A stretch of 64,000 nucleotides of DNA from assembly GCF_016906535.1 (NCBI RefSeq), contig NC_057381.1, forward strand, positions 372,001 through 436,000. Reading direction: 5' to 3'. Within the stretch, counting starts at the first letter, position 1; each line of letters begins with the position of its first letter. Both the position numbers and the translations under genes were made by a program. Positions 32,501 to 40,661 of this stretch are shown piece after piece. Source of the DNA: Rhizoctonia solani. Its lineage: Eukaryota > Basidiomycota > Agaricomycetes > Cantharellales > Ceratobasidiaceae. The notes below the pieces were generated by a model that did no database searches, was not told where the DNA came from, and saw nothing but the letters and a program-made list of their open reading frames with translations.

Positions 32501-32985
32501 GCTTCCTCCTCTTTGGCAATGGCCACGTGTTCTGGTGGTGTATGGGGGAAGGAGAGGGTTCGTGCATTCCAATCAATCTCTGGATTATGTGCGTCCAACC
32601 ATTTCAAACCCAGAATGGCAGCATGAGACCCTGTATTGCATATAAGGAAGGTCTCAGTCATTTTCTTGCCATCAAAGGTAAAGGTTAGTGACGCCTTTTT
32701 CCAGATTTTGCCAGCCTGGGGGCTCGACCCATCGAGCATAGTGACGGTGCGGGGTGTTGGGAGATCTATGAGAGGTAGGCGTAGTGCCTCAGCGGTACGT
32801 GGGTGGAGGAAGGACGATGTGGCGCCTGAGTCTATCAGGACTTCTAGGTGTTCCGCTTGCTTCTCTGGTTTAATCGAAATTGTGAACAGGGGGGAAATTC
32901 TATTGTTACTATCAGATATATTACAAATTTCGATGAAGCCAGAGTCCTTGGGGTCCTTGCGCGCGGCAGCAGGTACCCTTACTCT
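29548..32985 (-). CDS. pol: Pol polyprotein of C1: protease, RT, RNase H, integrase, chromodomain
   Basis: 1145 codons open from the frameshift heptamer to a TAG inside the 3' LTR. Protease LIDSGATSSFLHP; RT with SPVMFVPKKDGSCCLVVDYR, LTNAPASFQHFMN and IYLDDILIYSKDD; RNase H FLETDASGAALGSILSQ and THNKELLAII; integrase zinc finger (H..H..C..C with DSCETC), DSFTKYGIF, SDRGRVF and SNGQTERVN; then HNVFYVGLLS and a chromodomain (EYEVKGI...WFFRVKWKGYGSEENTWEP). The polypurine tract is coding (last residues RGGAVS). All catalytic motifs are present and there is no stop. Pieces of a protein almost identical in layout are seen broken in C0 and C2. Confidence 0.96.
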   Translation of the reverse strand, partial: RVRVPAAARKDPKDSGFIEICNISDSNNRISPLFTISIKPEKQAEHLEVLIDSGATSSFLHPRTAEALRLPLIDLPTPRTVTMLDGSSPQAGKIWKKASLTFTFDGKKMTETFLICNTGSHAAILGLKWLDAHNPEIDWNARTLSFPHTPPEHVAIAKEEEADQTPLEGVPPEYHQYAKVFGEEEFNKLPPHRHYDIGIELTEEGPLNSPLYSMTDAESATLKDWLRDELKAGKIRPSKSSISSPVMFVPKKDGSCCLVVDYRRLNNRTKKNVYPLPRPDDLMAQLRGAKVFTKLDLRWGYNNVQVKEGDKWKTAFRTKYGLYESLVMTFGLTNAPASFQHFMNDLFKDLLDVCVIIYLDDILIYSKDDATHTQHVHEVLRRLMENQLFCKASKCTFHVTSVEYLGIIVSDKGFSLDKLKIQAVQEWPTPTKVKEVQSFLGFANFLRRFVANFSHMARPLHNLVKKDTPWKWDIKEQEAFQGLKDAITNAPVLCHADPSKPYFLETDASGAALGSILSQRQEDGRLHPLGFLSESFKGAKQNYDTHNKELLAIIRSFEYWRIFLEGTVHPVTVFTDHRNLEYWKESRTFNQRHARWHLLLAGYNFQIVYRPGKQSGKPNALSRRSDHADIPPADQTMLPEPIFANVALITPEKELQRQIELSLDQDKSLEEILQFLQNESKAPPSIKRAFKDYKMEAGLLFYQGRIVVPDVGSLRTDLLRIFHNSPLAGHPGRQRTLELVSRNYYWPGIRADTYWHVDSCETCQRIQKPKYASIPPQPLELPSRPWQHVSYDMIVDLPKDRSNDSILVIVDSFTKYGIFVKCSKRLKAPELAELFLEHVWKRHGMPEKTISDRGRVFNNKFLRALYKRLGIDPHFSSAYHPQSNGQTERVNPSIKHFLRAYSGVNQRDWTKWLPMAKFAYNNAVHSSTGKTPFKALYGWEPNLTPSNVPTNVPEADDLAKTMEEQWKEVESALRQSKQRMVDGEYGAPIEFEVGEEAWLDAKNINLKTLSPKLTEQRLGPFKVTEKISDRAYRLELPPTMRIHNVFYVGLLSKVKRDDKRTFKNRPPPVTVDGEEEYEVKGITDMEERDGEWFFRVKWKGYGSEENTWEPRENLKNAEKILKKFEKEMKKKALGAAKALRGGAVS
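29556..29571 (-). other. Polypurine tract of C1
   Basis: On the minus strand the tract reads CTTAGAGGGGGGGCAG, directly before the LTR TGTCGTAG. It lies within the last codons of pol. Confidence 0.8.
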
Positions 32986-34331
32986 TTTCCCGATTGGTAC
33001 TCAGAGTCTTTGCCAATTTTGGCGGCTTCCTTAGCCTTCCCCTTGTCCTCAATAGGGGTGGCTTTCCAGCCCGTGCGGCATTCCGCAAATTTGTGACCCA
33101 TTTTGCCGCACTTGATGCAGGCGCCTGCGGCGCAGTGGCGATTGCGTTCTTCCTCCAACACGAAGTTGGGGTCATTGGAGAGTTTCTTCAAACCGGTTGT
33201 GGCTTGGCCGGTACTCGTCCCCCTTGCGGGGTTGGATGTTTTGCTAGATTTACTGTCCCTCGGTGGGTGACTAGCGCGCTCTTCACGGAGAGCGTTATCG
33301 ATGACGAGTGCTGCGTTTTGCAGCTCAAGGAGGGTGCGGGGTTGGTGTTTGCGGGTGGCAATTTGGCGGCTGACCTCCCAGTGGAGGCCGCGGGCAAACT
33401 GGCCTCGGAGGGCCGCGTCGTTCCAGTCCAGCTCCATAGCTAAGGTTCTGAACTTTGTGATGTAATCCGCGCATGTGCTGGACTGGGTAAGAGAAGTGAT
33501 TTTCCGCTCGGCGGCCCTTGTGGCGTCAGGGTCGCCGAATGCTGCTAGGAACTCCAATTTGAATCCCTCAACCGTTTGGATGATGGCCCGGTGTGATCCG
33601 AGCTGGTCGAGGTGTGGGTGTGCCCATGCTCCTGCGGAATCCTTCATATTCATCAGAAGGAAGGATAGGACCTCTTGGTCCGTGGGGAACATGCGCAAAT
33701 TCAGCCGAGTCCAGGCCAGCATCCTTGTGAGCCACTGTTTGGCTTCACTCCCAATCTTGCCTGTATAGGCATCTGGGTGGTCAACCTTGACCAGAGCGGG
33801 ATAGGCGGCGACTGGAGCCGGAGGTGGAGGGGCAGGTGCTCCAATGGGGGATCGGAGACGCGGAGATGGAGGGGGAGATGGGACTCGCGGGGGCACTGCT
33901 CGGACAGGAGTGGGCTGGGCAAAGGTGGGAAGCCCCTTGGATGTTTCGGGCCAGAATGAGACCCGACTAGTCAATCCAATAGGGTCGACTTTTGATAGGG
34001 GGCGTGGCGTTGCTTCCATGACCGGGGGTTTTGTGTCTTCTGGGGTCCGGGGCCCATGGAGTTGGAGGCTTCTAAGCCCATCCTTGACAGTATCAACGGC
34101 TTGAGAGATGTTCTCAAGGTTGGTCTGGGCCTCAACCCCTGCTTCTTGGACTTCTTCCACTTTCCGCTCAAGGTGCTCAACTTGGCCAAGGAGGCCAAGG
34201 AGGAGGCTTGTGATTCGCTCAAGGGAGACTTCCCCAATTTTGACATAGGGGGCTGCCAAAAGTTGGGGTCCCAGCTCCCCTTGATCGATTGGGGAGCGGG
34301 TTCGAGAGGCTGGCCGGGAACGGGTTGCCAT
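32979..34331 (-). CDS. gag: Gag polyprotein of C1
   Basis: 450 aa from ATG 34331 (MATRSRPASRTRS). N-terminal coiled coil (LERITSLLLGLLGQVEHLERK), Pro-rich linker (SPPPSPRLRSP), capsid domain (AKQWLTRMLAWTRLNLRMF; FLLMNMKDSAGAWAHPHLDQ; the block CADYITKFRTLAMELDW), basic linker, and one CCHC zinc knuckle CIKCGKMGHKFAEC. It ends ...DSEYQSGKE-TAA. An upstream extension without an ATG is open to 34487 but lies in the leader; the ATG at 34331 is in a good CCATGG context. Complete. Confidence 0.93.
   Translation of the reverse strand: MATRSRPASRTRSPIDQGELGPQLLAAPYVKIGEVSLERITSLLLGLLGQVEHLERKVEEVQEAGVEAQTNLENISQAVDTVKDGLRSLQLHGPRTPEDTKPPVMEATPRPLSKVDPIGLTSRVSFWPETSKGLPTFAQPTPVRAVPPRVPSPPPSPRLRSPIGAPAPPPPAPVAAYPALVKVDHPDAYTGKIGSEAKQWLTRMLAWTRLNLRMFPTDQEVLSFLLMNMKDSAGAWAHPHLDQLGSHRAIIQTVEGFKLEFLAAFGDPDATRAAERKITSLTQSSTCADYITKFRTLAMELDWNDAALRGQFARGLHWEVSRQIATRKHQPRTLLELQNAALVIDNALREERASHPPRDSKSSKTSNPARGTSTGQATTGLKKLSNDPNFVLEEERNRHCAAGACIKCGKMGHKFAECRTGWKATPIEDKGKAKEAAKIGKDSEYQSGKE
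32985..32991 (-). other. -1 programmed frameshift heptamer, C1
   Basis: GGGAAAA on the minus strand, read tcG GGA AAA gag TAA in gag. Pol is in the -1 frame and open through this site. Identical heptamer to family B although the surrounding sequence differs, which argues for selection. Confidence 0.78.
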
Positions 34332-34820
34332 GGTATGTGTTGGTGGGTAGGAGCGGCCAGCGTGAGAGGAAGCACGGGAGGAGGAGCGAGTGGGAGTGCG
34401 CAAAGTAATGGTGGGCGAGTGAGGGAAGTGCGGGCTGTGTAGCCGGGTAGTGCCTATATCAGGACTTATGAGCGCTTTGTTACGCAAACGCTAAACCTCT
34501 GCGTCAAACAACCTAGCGTTGGACAGTAAGTGCCGCTAATTACAGCCATGGACGGGCGTAATGTAGGGTCTCGTCTCTGCAAGCGGGTGTATCTGCTGTC
34601 TGAGGTCGCTGGTAACAGGTGCGGCGACCGTGGGTATGCGGACGATTAGAACCCGTCTGCCTTATAGCAATTTGGTACTAGGTGGAGCCGACGCTGGTTT
34701 GATTATTGACAGCAAAAGGCAAGCTTGATCACCTGTTTTCCCTTGTGCTAGTACAGGGGGTCTTCTTGTTTGTTGTGGCTAAGTGGGTGTGCTTGGTGGG
34801 CACGGTTTGCAACCAACTTA
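34332..34820 (-). other. Untranslated leader of C1
   Basis: Contains an inverted pair AACGCTA (34487-34493) and TAGCGTT (34514-34520), GCCTTATAGCAATTTGGTAC near 34660 and CTTGTGCTAGTACAGGG near 34743, all shared with family B. No gene seen. Confidence 0.6.
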
Positions 34821-34833
34821 AGGTCGATTACCT
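34821..34833 (-). other. Primer-binding site of C1, self-priming type
   Basis: AGGTCGATTACCT (plus strand), two bases inside the LTR. It is the exact reverse complement of AGGTAATCGACCT at 35094-35106 in the R region of the adjoining LTR. That segment begins about 27-30 bases downstream of the minus-strand TATA box, so it is the predicted RNA 5' end. A 13-base perfect match. Confidence 0.82.
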
Positions 34834-34835
34834 AG

Positions 34836-35417
34836 TGTCCTAGACGTCCGTTAGGGCGTCGAGGGGGATGGCGCTTGTGGCCGCGGTGTACAAATGAGAA
34901 AGTCGCTGTAAGGCAACGACAAACCTATCTACGGCGACAAGCAGCTATCCTACGACGACAAGTCCGCTTAAGGCGGTGACGAGCTATCTAAGTATCAACG
35001 ACAAAGCCGCTTAAGGCGGTGTAGACTATCTAAGTGGCTAACTAAGTAATTGCTGGGCAGTAAGGCCCTCGTACACTAAGTGGATGCAACAAGAGGTAAT
35101 CGACCTGGGTGTTACCATGGTCGGTTGGCCTCCTTATATATTCTACAGAATGACTAATTACAAATACACTATATCCAATATGTAATCCAATAAGAACCCC
35201 GCTCCGCAGTCGGCCTTACTCATGCATACGTGTCATGATGATGTCATTAGGTGGAGGTGGCTACATATGCTGAGGTAAGCGCGGATGGGGACGTGGCTCG
35301 GCGCTTAGCGTATGATATAAGCGCCGAAGTCACGTGATTGAAAATGTTGTCTGTTTGCCTTTGTTTAAATCCGAGAAAATGGGAATAAATTCCCTGGTAT
35401 CGATTGTGTCTACGACA
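34836..35417 (-). repeat. 5' LTR of C1 with promoter
   Basis: 582 bp. In element orientation it has a TCACGTGAC-type box (near 35331), a GGCGCTTA...TAAGCGCC inverted repeat (35300-35325), TATATAAGG (near 35133-35140) and the predicted start near 35106. R/U5 carries four roughly evenly spaced palindromic modules such as CCGCTTAAGGCGG (near 34911, 34963, 35005, 35051). Confidence 0.93.
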
Positions 35418-35422
35418 ATCTG

Positions 35423-35580
35423 TTTTTGGACAATACTGTTGTTTTCCAGTTGTTTTGTATGACTAATCATTTTGCATACATTTTACACTTGGGGAAACAT
35501 CAGAGAACAAGTGTGAAACAACAACAAAATGATTATATGATGAGATGACCAGTGATTAAGCCACAAGAAAATGCCCTAAG
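35423..35580. other. hAT upstream flank between C1 and D2
   Basis: 158 AT-rich bases, the continuation of the sequence interrupted by C1. No frame seen. Confidence 0.4.
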
Positions 35581-36032
35581 TGTCATGACCTTCATTGGCA
35601 TGACATAATTTTTCACTATTTTCTACCTTTTTTCCAAGACAGTTTCCTTTTTTGGTATATATTTATGACTCTTCAAGATCACGTGACATATTTGATATAT
35701 GATGTGAAATTGTAAATGTCTTGTTATTTAGTACTGTTGTTTTTGATGTGGCTTTCCTTGTGTATTTAAACCAGGTCAAGTTGCTGCTAAAACAGCAAGA
35801 CTTGACCTCTTAGTCAATTCATCCTCACTCTTACCTTACCCTTTGCCCAGGCCCTTAGTTGGCCATCAGTGCACCTTACTTAAGAATCACATCCAGGCCT
35901 TTGTTGCCCTCTACCCACATCCCATACCCCCTGGGCCCTAGCTGCCCCTCTACCCATTTCTCATAGTCCATTGGTGATAGGGCCACAGACTTTAAGCCTC
36001 CTTGTACCATAGGTCCAAGCTGAGTTGTGACA
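35581..36032 (+). repeat. Solo LTR D2 (third LTR family)
   Basis: 452 bp, TGTCATGACC... to ...GTTGTGACA, flanked by a perfect CTAAG duplication (35576-35580 and 36033-36037). It starts with an inverted pair TGTCATG...CATGACA (35581-35605), has GATCACGTGAC near 35678 and a TATTTAAACC TATA-like box near 35763. Inverse orientation to D1. Confidence 0.93.
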
Positions 36033-36037
36033 CTAAG

Positions 36038-37102
36038 TCAATGCACCACAATAGTTTGATAGTTTTCTATCACACAAGACACAGCTTCAATAATCTAACA
36101 GCACTAAGTGCAGATGGTATGCATGTGCTTGTTCTTGTTAAAGATCTGAATACATAACAAGGCTAAATCTAGCCTGCAAATAACAAAATTTACTGGGAGT
36201 GCAGGTGTATGCCTTGTAGGAAGAAGCCTAAGGGCTGCAGTTTACTCAAATAATTGGCCTGGCATCAACACCAAACTATTGAGAAGGCCTTACAAGCTTG
36301 TATTGCTTATCAAGCTGAGTTTCAGGCCAATGTTGATGTGGCCCCACCCTTGAACGTTTGGGACAAGGGGATTCAGAAAGGCAAGCCTGCCATTCCATAT
36401 GAGACTTTGACACTTGAGGATATTGACTGTGGTCCTTTGGACTGAATTTCTTCACCCTATACAAGGTTGCAAGAGATTCACCCATGATTTCCTATTGAAA
36501 GGTAAGCTTCCAAATGTTCTTGCAAACTAAATGATTTACTGTTAATTTACAGGAGTCCTCTACACTCAATGCTTTGACATTGCCAACAATGAGCTTTGAC
36601 ACTGTGGATGCACCTCCTAGATTGCTGGTTTGAACCCCCTGCAACTTCAGATACGTAGAGAGTAGGCTCTGAAGATGGTTGGTCTGAGCTTGAGTGGCAT
36701 TTAATCAAAGGGCAAATTCCTTGCGTTCTTTCTTTGACTCTTCATCTTGGCTTTGAAGTTTGATAATTGTGAGTCACTGGGTCTCAATCTCATGTTCAGC
36801 GGTCTTCAAACGTGAGTTGACCAATGAAAACTCCTTGGTTACAATTGCATGGCGTTGACAAACATGCAGGGTTAGGTCCTTAGAGGGTGCCCCAGCGGCA
36901 GGGGGGCCAATGCTCCCTGGTCCTTTGCTCTTTGTACTGGGGAGTGCTGCAGGCGCCGGTGCCGGCATTGGTAATTCAGGCATGTACTAGGTATGCTACT
37001 TGGAGAGCATCTCAATAGTTTTCCGCACAATGAACTGACATAGGAGTTTGATCTAGTATCAACAGACATCAAAAGTGGATAAAACGAGTCTAAGGTACGC
37101 AC
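36038..37102 (-). pseudogene. Decayed coding-like region, coiled-coil protein remnant
   Basis: On the minus strand an ATG at 36983 starts a Pro/Ala-rich segment (MPELPMPAPAPAALPS) followed by a heptad-like helical stretch (NSRLKTAEHEIETQ, then SQDEESKKERKEFAL, LNATQAQTNHLQSLLSTYL). Two TGA codons break it at positions where Arg would fit. Further left nothing is clear on this strand; a short plus-strand frame (36254-36445) looks weakly coding. It could be an upstream exon of the hAT gene or another dead element. Not recognised. Confidence 0.35.
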
Positions 37103-37612
37103 AATAATGTTTAAACACCTAAATATATGCTGATCCTGTTATAGTAGAGACTATTGTATATGTACAATTTGAGGATTGTGTGGAAGCAAACAAAGGGTGT
37201 TGCACTTAGCTATAGGGGTAATTCAACAAAAATGTATTTACAATGCTCTATTCACCTATTGTACATGAGACACCATCCAGCCGGCAGAATCCCAATATGG
37301 CAAATATACAATCGATATAAGAGAGTAAGCGCTCAACCTCACGTGCACGGTTATTTCACGAATCAAAAACACTCGGAATAGGAACCGTTTCGCCATCATT
37401 TTCTATATTTTGCAAATTTGAGGAAACAACCAGAAAACGACCGGCAAACAAGATGTTTTCTGTTCGTTTTCACACCATCAAAATCTGTGGCTCCACGCAG
37501 TGTGGTAAATACCGTGGTTTTACCGGTAAAACCAGTACCATGTCGCTCCCTAGTGAGAGGCCTCTTGCACAGCCACCAGGGACCAATCTTAAATTTCCCG
37601 TGGTCGACTACG
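37103..37612. promoter_or_regulatory. SPB1 upstream region with an 18-bp palindrome
   Basis: Boundary between repeats and host genes. It includes CACGTG at 37341 and a perfect 18-bp palindrome GGTTTTACCGGTAAAACC at 37516-37533, about 80 bases before the SPB1 ATG. The segment around 37460-37500 shares two blocks, CACACCATCAAAATCTG and CTCCACGCAGTG, with the hAT flank at about 28930-28965 in inverse orientation. No gene seen. Confidence 0.45.
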
Positions 37613-40600
37613 ATGGGCAAAACGCAAAAGAAGACCGGAAAGGGCCGATTGGACAAGTACTATAAGCTCGCAAAGTGAGTTCACCGGTCAGAACTAATGA
37701 GAGCTCAATCTGACTGGTCAACAGAGAGCAAGGGTATCGTGCCCGTTCTGCGTTCAAGCTGATCCAGCTTAATAAGAAATATGCATTTCTGGAGTCGGCA
37801 AGATGCTGTATCGATCTGTGCGCTGCGCCTGGAGGATGGCTTCAAGTAGCTTCGAAGACTATGCCTGTCAACTCACTCATTGTTGGCGTCGACTTGGTGC
37901 CCATCCGACCAATCCCTCGAGTCGTTACATTCGCCCAGGATATTACCACATCCGCATGCAGAGCCCAACTTCGCAACGAACTCAAAGACTGGAAAGCTGA
38001 CGTTGTGCTCCATGATGGAGCACCGAACGTTGGTACTGCCTGGGTCCAGGATGCATACAGCCAATCTGAGCTTGTGCTCATGAGTTTGAAGCTCGCCGTC
38101 GAATTCTTATCTCCCGGTGGAACATTTGTCACCAAAGTCTTTCGATCGGTTGACTATAACAATCTAGTATGGGTATTTAATCAGCTGTTTGGAAAGGTGG
38201 AGGCTACCAAGCCACCTTCTTCCAGGTAAGTTCTCGCTTGTGGCATGGGGAAAATTATGCTGAGTGGTGAAATATAGAAATGTGTCTGCGGAAATTTTTG
38301 TTGTATGCCAGGGATACCTTGCTCCTCAGCACATCGACCCCAAATTTTTGGATCCCAAGCACGTCTTCAAAGATGTGACTGCTGTTCCGCCTATCCCTTC
38401 TACGTCGAGTAAGTTCCTCTCCCCGTGTTGTCATGCTCTCTTAATTCCTGTGAGGAATAGCCGCCCAGCCGGGAAGTAAAGCGCATAACAATGTCTTCCA
38501 GCCCGAGAAGAAACGGCGTGCTCGAGACGGATATGCGGATGGGGATTACACCCTCTTTCATGCTATTGGAGCATCCGAACTGGTTCACTCCCATGATCCA
38601 GTGACGATACTGGGCTCCTCAAACCAGATCACCTTCAAGACCGACGAGGAGAAAGAGTATGTACCCTCCCGCTTTTCACCCGTGCAAGGAATTCTAATTA
38701 ATTTTGCTATCAGGTGGTTGAAACATGAATTGACAACGCCAGAAATTCTTGCCAACTGCGAAGATTTAAAGGTGTTGGGCAAGGGCGACTTTAAACGATT
38801 GTTAAAATGGAGGATAGCTATTCGGGAAGAGGTCCGGTTTTACTCAAATCATATTGTTGTTCTGCGACTCATAGGATTGATACACAGATCGGTCTGGAGA
38901 CAAAGAACAAGCCCGTCGAGGACGCTACCGAAACAGTTGAAATTAGCGAAGAGGTGGACGAGGAACAACAGATCGAGGACGAAGTACTATCCCATTCCTC
39001 TGCTAAAATTGCTTCTCCGAAGGCTAATCCCGCCTTTAATAGCTGCAACGACTAACCACCGAATCGGCCGCCCGAGCCAAACGTGACCGTCGACGCGCTA
39101 ACGAAAAGCGCACCCGTACGGTCATGCGAATGCAGCTCCAGATGACTGCCCCGTTGGATATCGGGATGGATTTCAAGGACGATGCGCTCAAAGGGGACGT
39201 CTTTGATTTAGGCGAGACCGACGGGCGCAAGGTCGATTCTGGATCCGAGTCCGAGTCTGAAGCTGAGTCTGAGGTCGAAAAGGCCGAGAAAAAGGAGAGC
39301 ATCGAGCAATTGGGGGAAGATAGTGAAGATGACGATGAACTCGAGGATGAGCTTGACGGACTGTACGAACGGTATCGAGAACGTCTGGCCGAGCGAGATT
39401 TGAAGTTCAAGGCCAAGGAAGCGAAACGGAAAGATGAGTCCCGGGACGAATGGGGTGGGATTAAGAAGGATGATGATGCGAGTGAAGATGAGGACAGTGA
39501 TGAAGGAGAAGGAGGATGGGATATGACGCAGGCTGCCAAGGACGATGACAATGACTCGAGCTCGGACGAAGAGTCCGGTGCCGAGGAGGAAGAAATGCCC
39601 GTGATAGCGAAGAAAAGGAAAACTGAAAAGGGTGCCAAGTTGATCACTAAATTCGAGGTGCCCAAAGCCAAGGCGAGCAAGGCTGCGCAAGTTTGGTTTT
39701 CCCAGGATCTGTTCAAGGGTGTCGGGGGAGACGATGAAGAGGATGAAGAGGACGAGGGAGAGGACGAAGATGAAGAGAGCGAACAGGAAGAAGAGGAAGA
39801 GGAAGGTGCGACTCCTAGCGACGAGGTAAGTCAGAATAGCTTTCCAAGGCTTTTATACTCATACTGGGATAGGATGAAGACGATTTTGAAATCGTACCTC
39901 AAGAGCCAGACGAAGATGATACGCCAATGTGGGACATAGATAATGAGGATGAGGATGAAGTAAAGCAAGCATATATCCAAAGTACGTCCTTCCACGAAAT
40001 TTCTACATGTACCTAATCAAACCCGCATCAACCCGAAGAATACGGTCTCCTGACACCTGAAGCCCAAACACTGGCCCACCAACTCGTGAACCGACAAACG
40101 ACCAAAACGCACCTCTTGAACGATGGATTCAACCGGTACTCGCTCAACGACCAAAACGACCTCCCAACGTGGTTCCTCGATGATGAAAGGAAACATTACA
40201 AGCCTAATATCCCGATCACGAAAGAGGCTATGGCCGCACTTCGAGCTAAGCAGCGTGCATTGGATGCTCGGCCTATCAAGAAAGTGGCCGAGGCCAAGGC
40301 GAGGAAAAAATTTAGGGCTCAGCAGCGGTTGGAGAAGGCTTTGAAAAAGGCCGAGGGCGTCAACGACACGGACGATATGACCGAGAAAGAAAAGGCTGCT
40401 CAGATCGAGAAGCTCATGAGTAAAGGAATGGGCAGCGCTAAGAAGAAGAAAGAGGTCAAGGTCGTTGTGGCTAAAGGTGTGCACAAGGGTATAAAGGGTC
40501 GCCCAAAGGGCGTCAAGGGAAGGTATGCCATGGTGGACGCGAGGATGAGGAAAGAGGTGAGTCTAAGTATCGTTAACTGAGGACTAGGCTTAATTATACT

Positions 40601-40661
40601 ATTTTAGATGCGGGCGAAGAAGAGGAAAGAAAAGGCAAACAAGAAGCGGAAGAGAACCTAG
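37613..40661 (+). CDS. SPB1: SPB1-type rRNA 2'-O-methyltransferase (ribosome biogenesis)
   Basis: Ten exons: 37613-37674, 37725-38225, 38278-38408, 38461-38656, 38714-38831, 38888-38983, 39043-39825, 39873-39981, 40039-40556, 40608-40661; 855 aa, close to yeast Spb1 (841). The N-terminus [17 protein letters not shown] is the classic Spb1 start. The FtsJ/RrmJ fold has the SAM motif DLCAAPGGW and a K-D-K-E catalytic set ([25 protein letters not shown]). A middle DUF3381-like region ([18 protein letters not shown]), a very acidic stretch (39.24-39.83 kb) and the Spb1 C-terminal domain ([10 protein letters not shown]...LPTWFLDDE) follow, with a Lys/Arg-rich tail. It methylates 25S rRNA in the nucleolus during 60S assembly. 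Intron 38832-38887 has a weak GTCCGG donor. Confidence 0.95.

Larger units (their letters stand above)
28974..35417 (-). mobile_element. Complete Ty3/gypsy element C1 (family C), gag and pol open
   Basis: 6444 bp with two 582-bp LTRs (28974-29555 and 34836-35417) and a perfect ATCTG duplication (28969-28973 and 35418-35422). Self-primer PBS, leader, uninterrupted gag (450 aa), -1 frameshift site, uninterrupted pol (1145 codons) and polypurine tract are all present, so it could be autonomous. The LTRs differ at 11 sites, all transitions at TCG/CGA. Inserted upstream of the hAT coding exons. Confidence 0.97.

Noticed and set aside
17939..36037. Common origin of S3 and D2 because both have CTAAG duplications
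   Set aside because: The LTRs belong to different families and lie 18 kb apart; with 5-bp duplications a match by chance is plausible.
37418..37678. 86-codon frame ending in the SPB1 N-terminus
   Set aside because: It would add about 65 residues before MGKTQKK, but Spb1 proteins start at MGKTQKK and the extra part overlaps the repeat-like segment and the palindrome.
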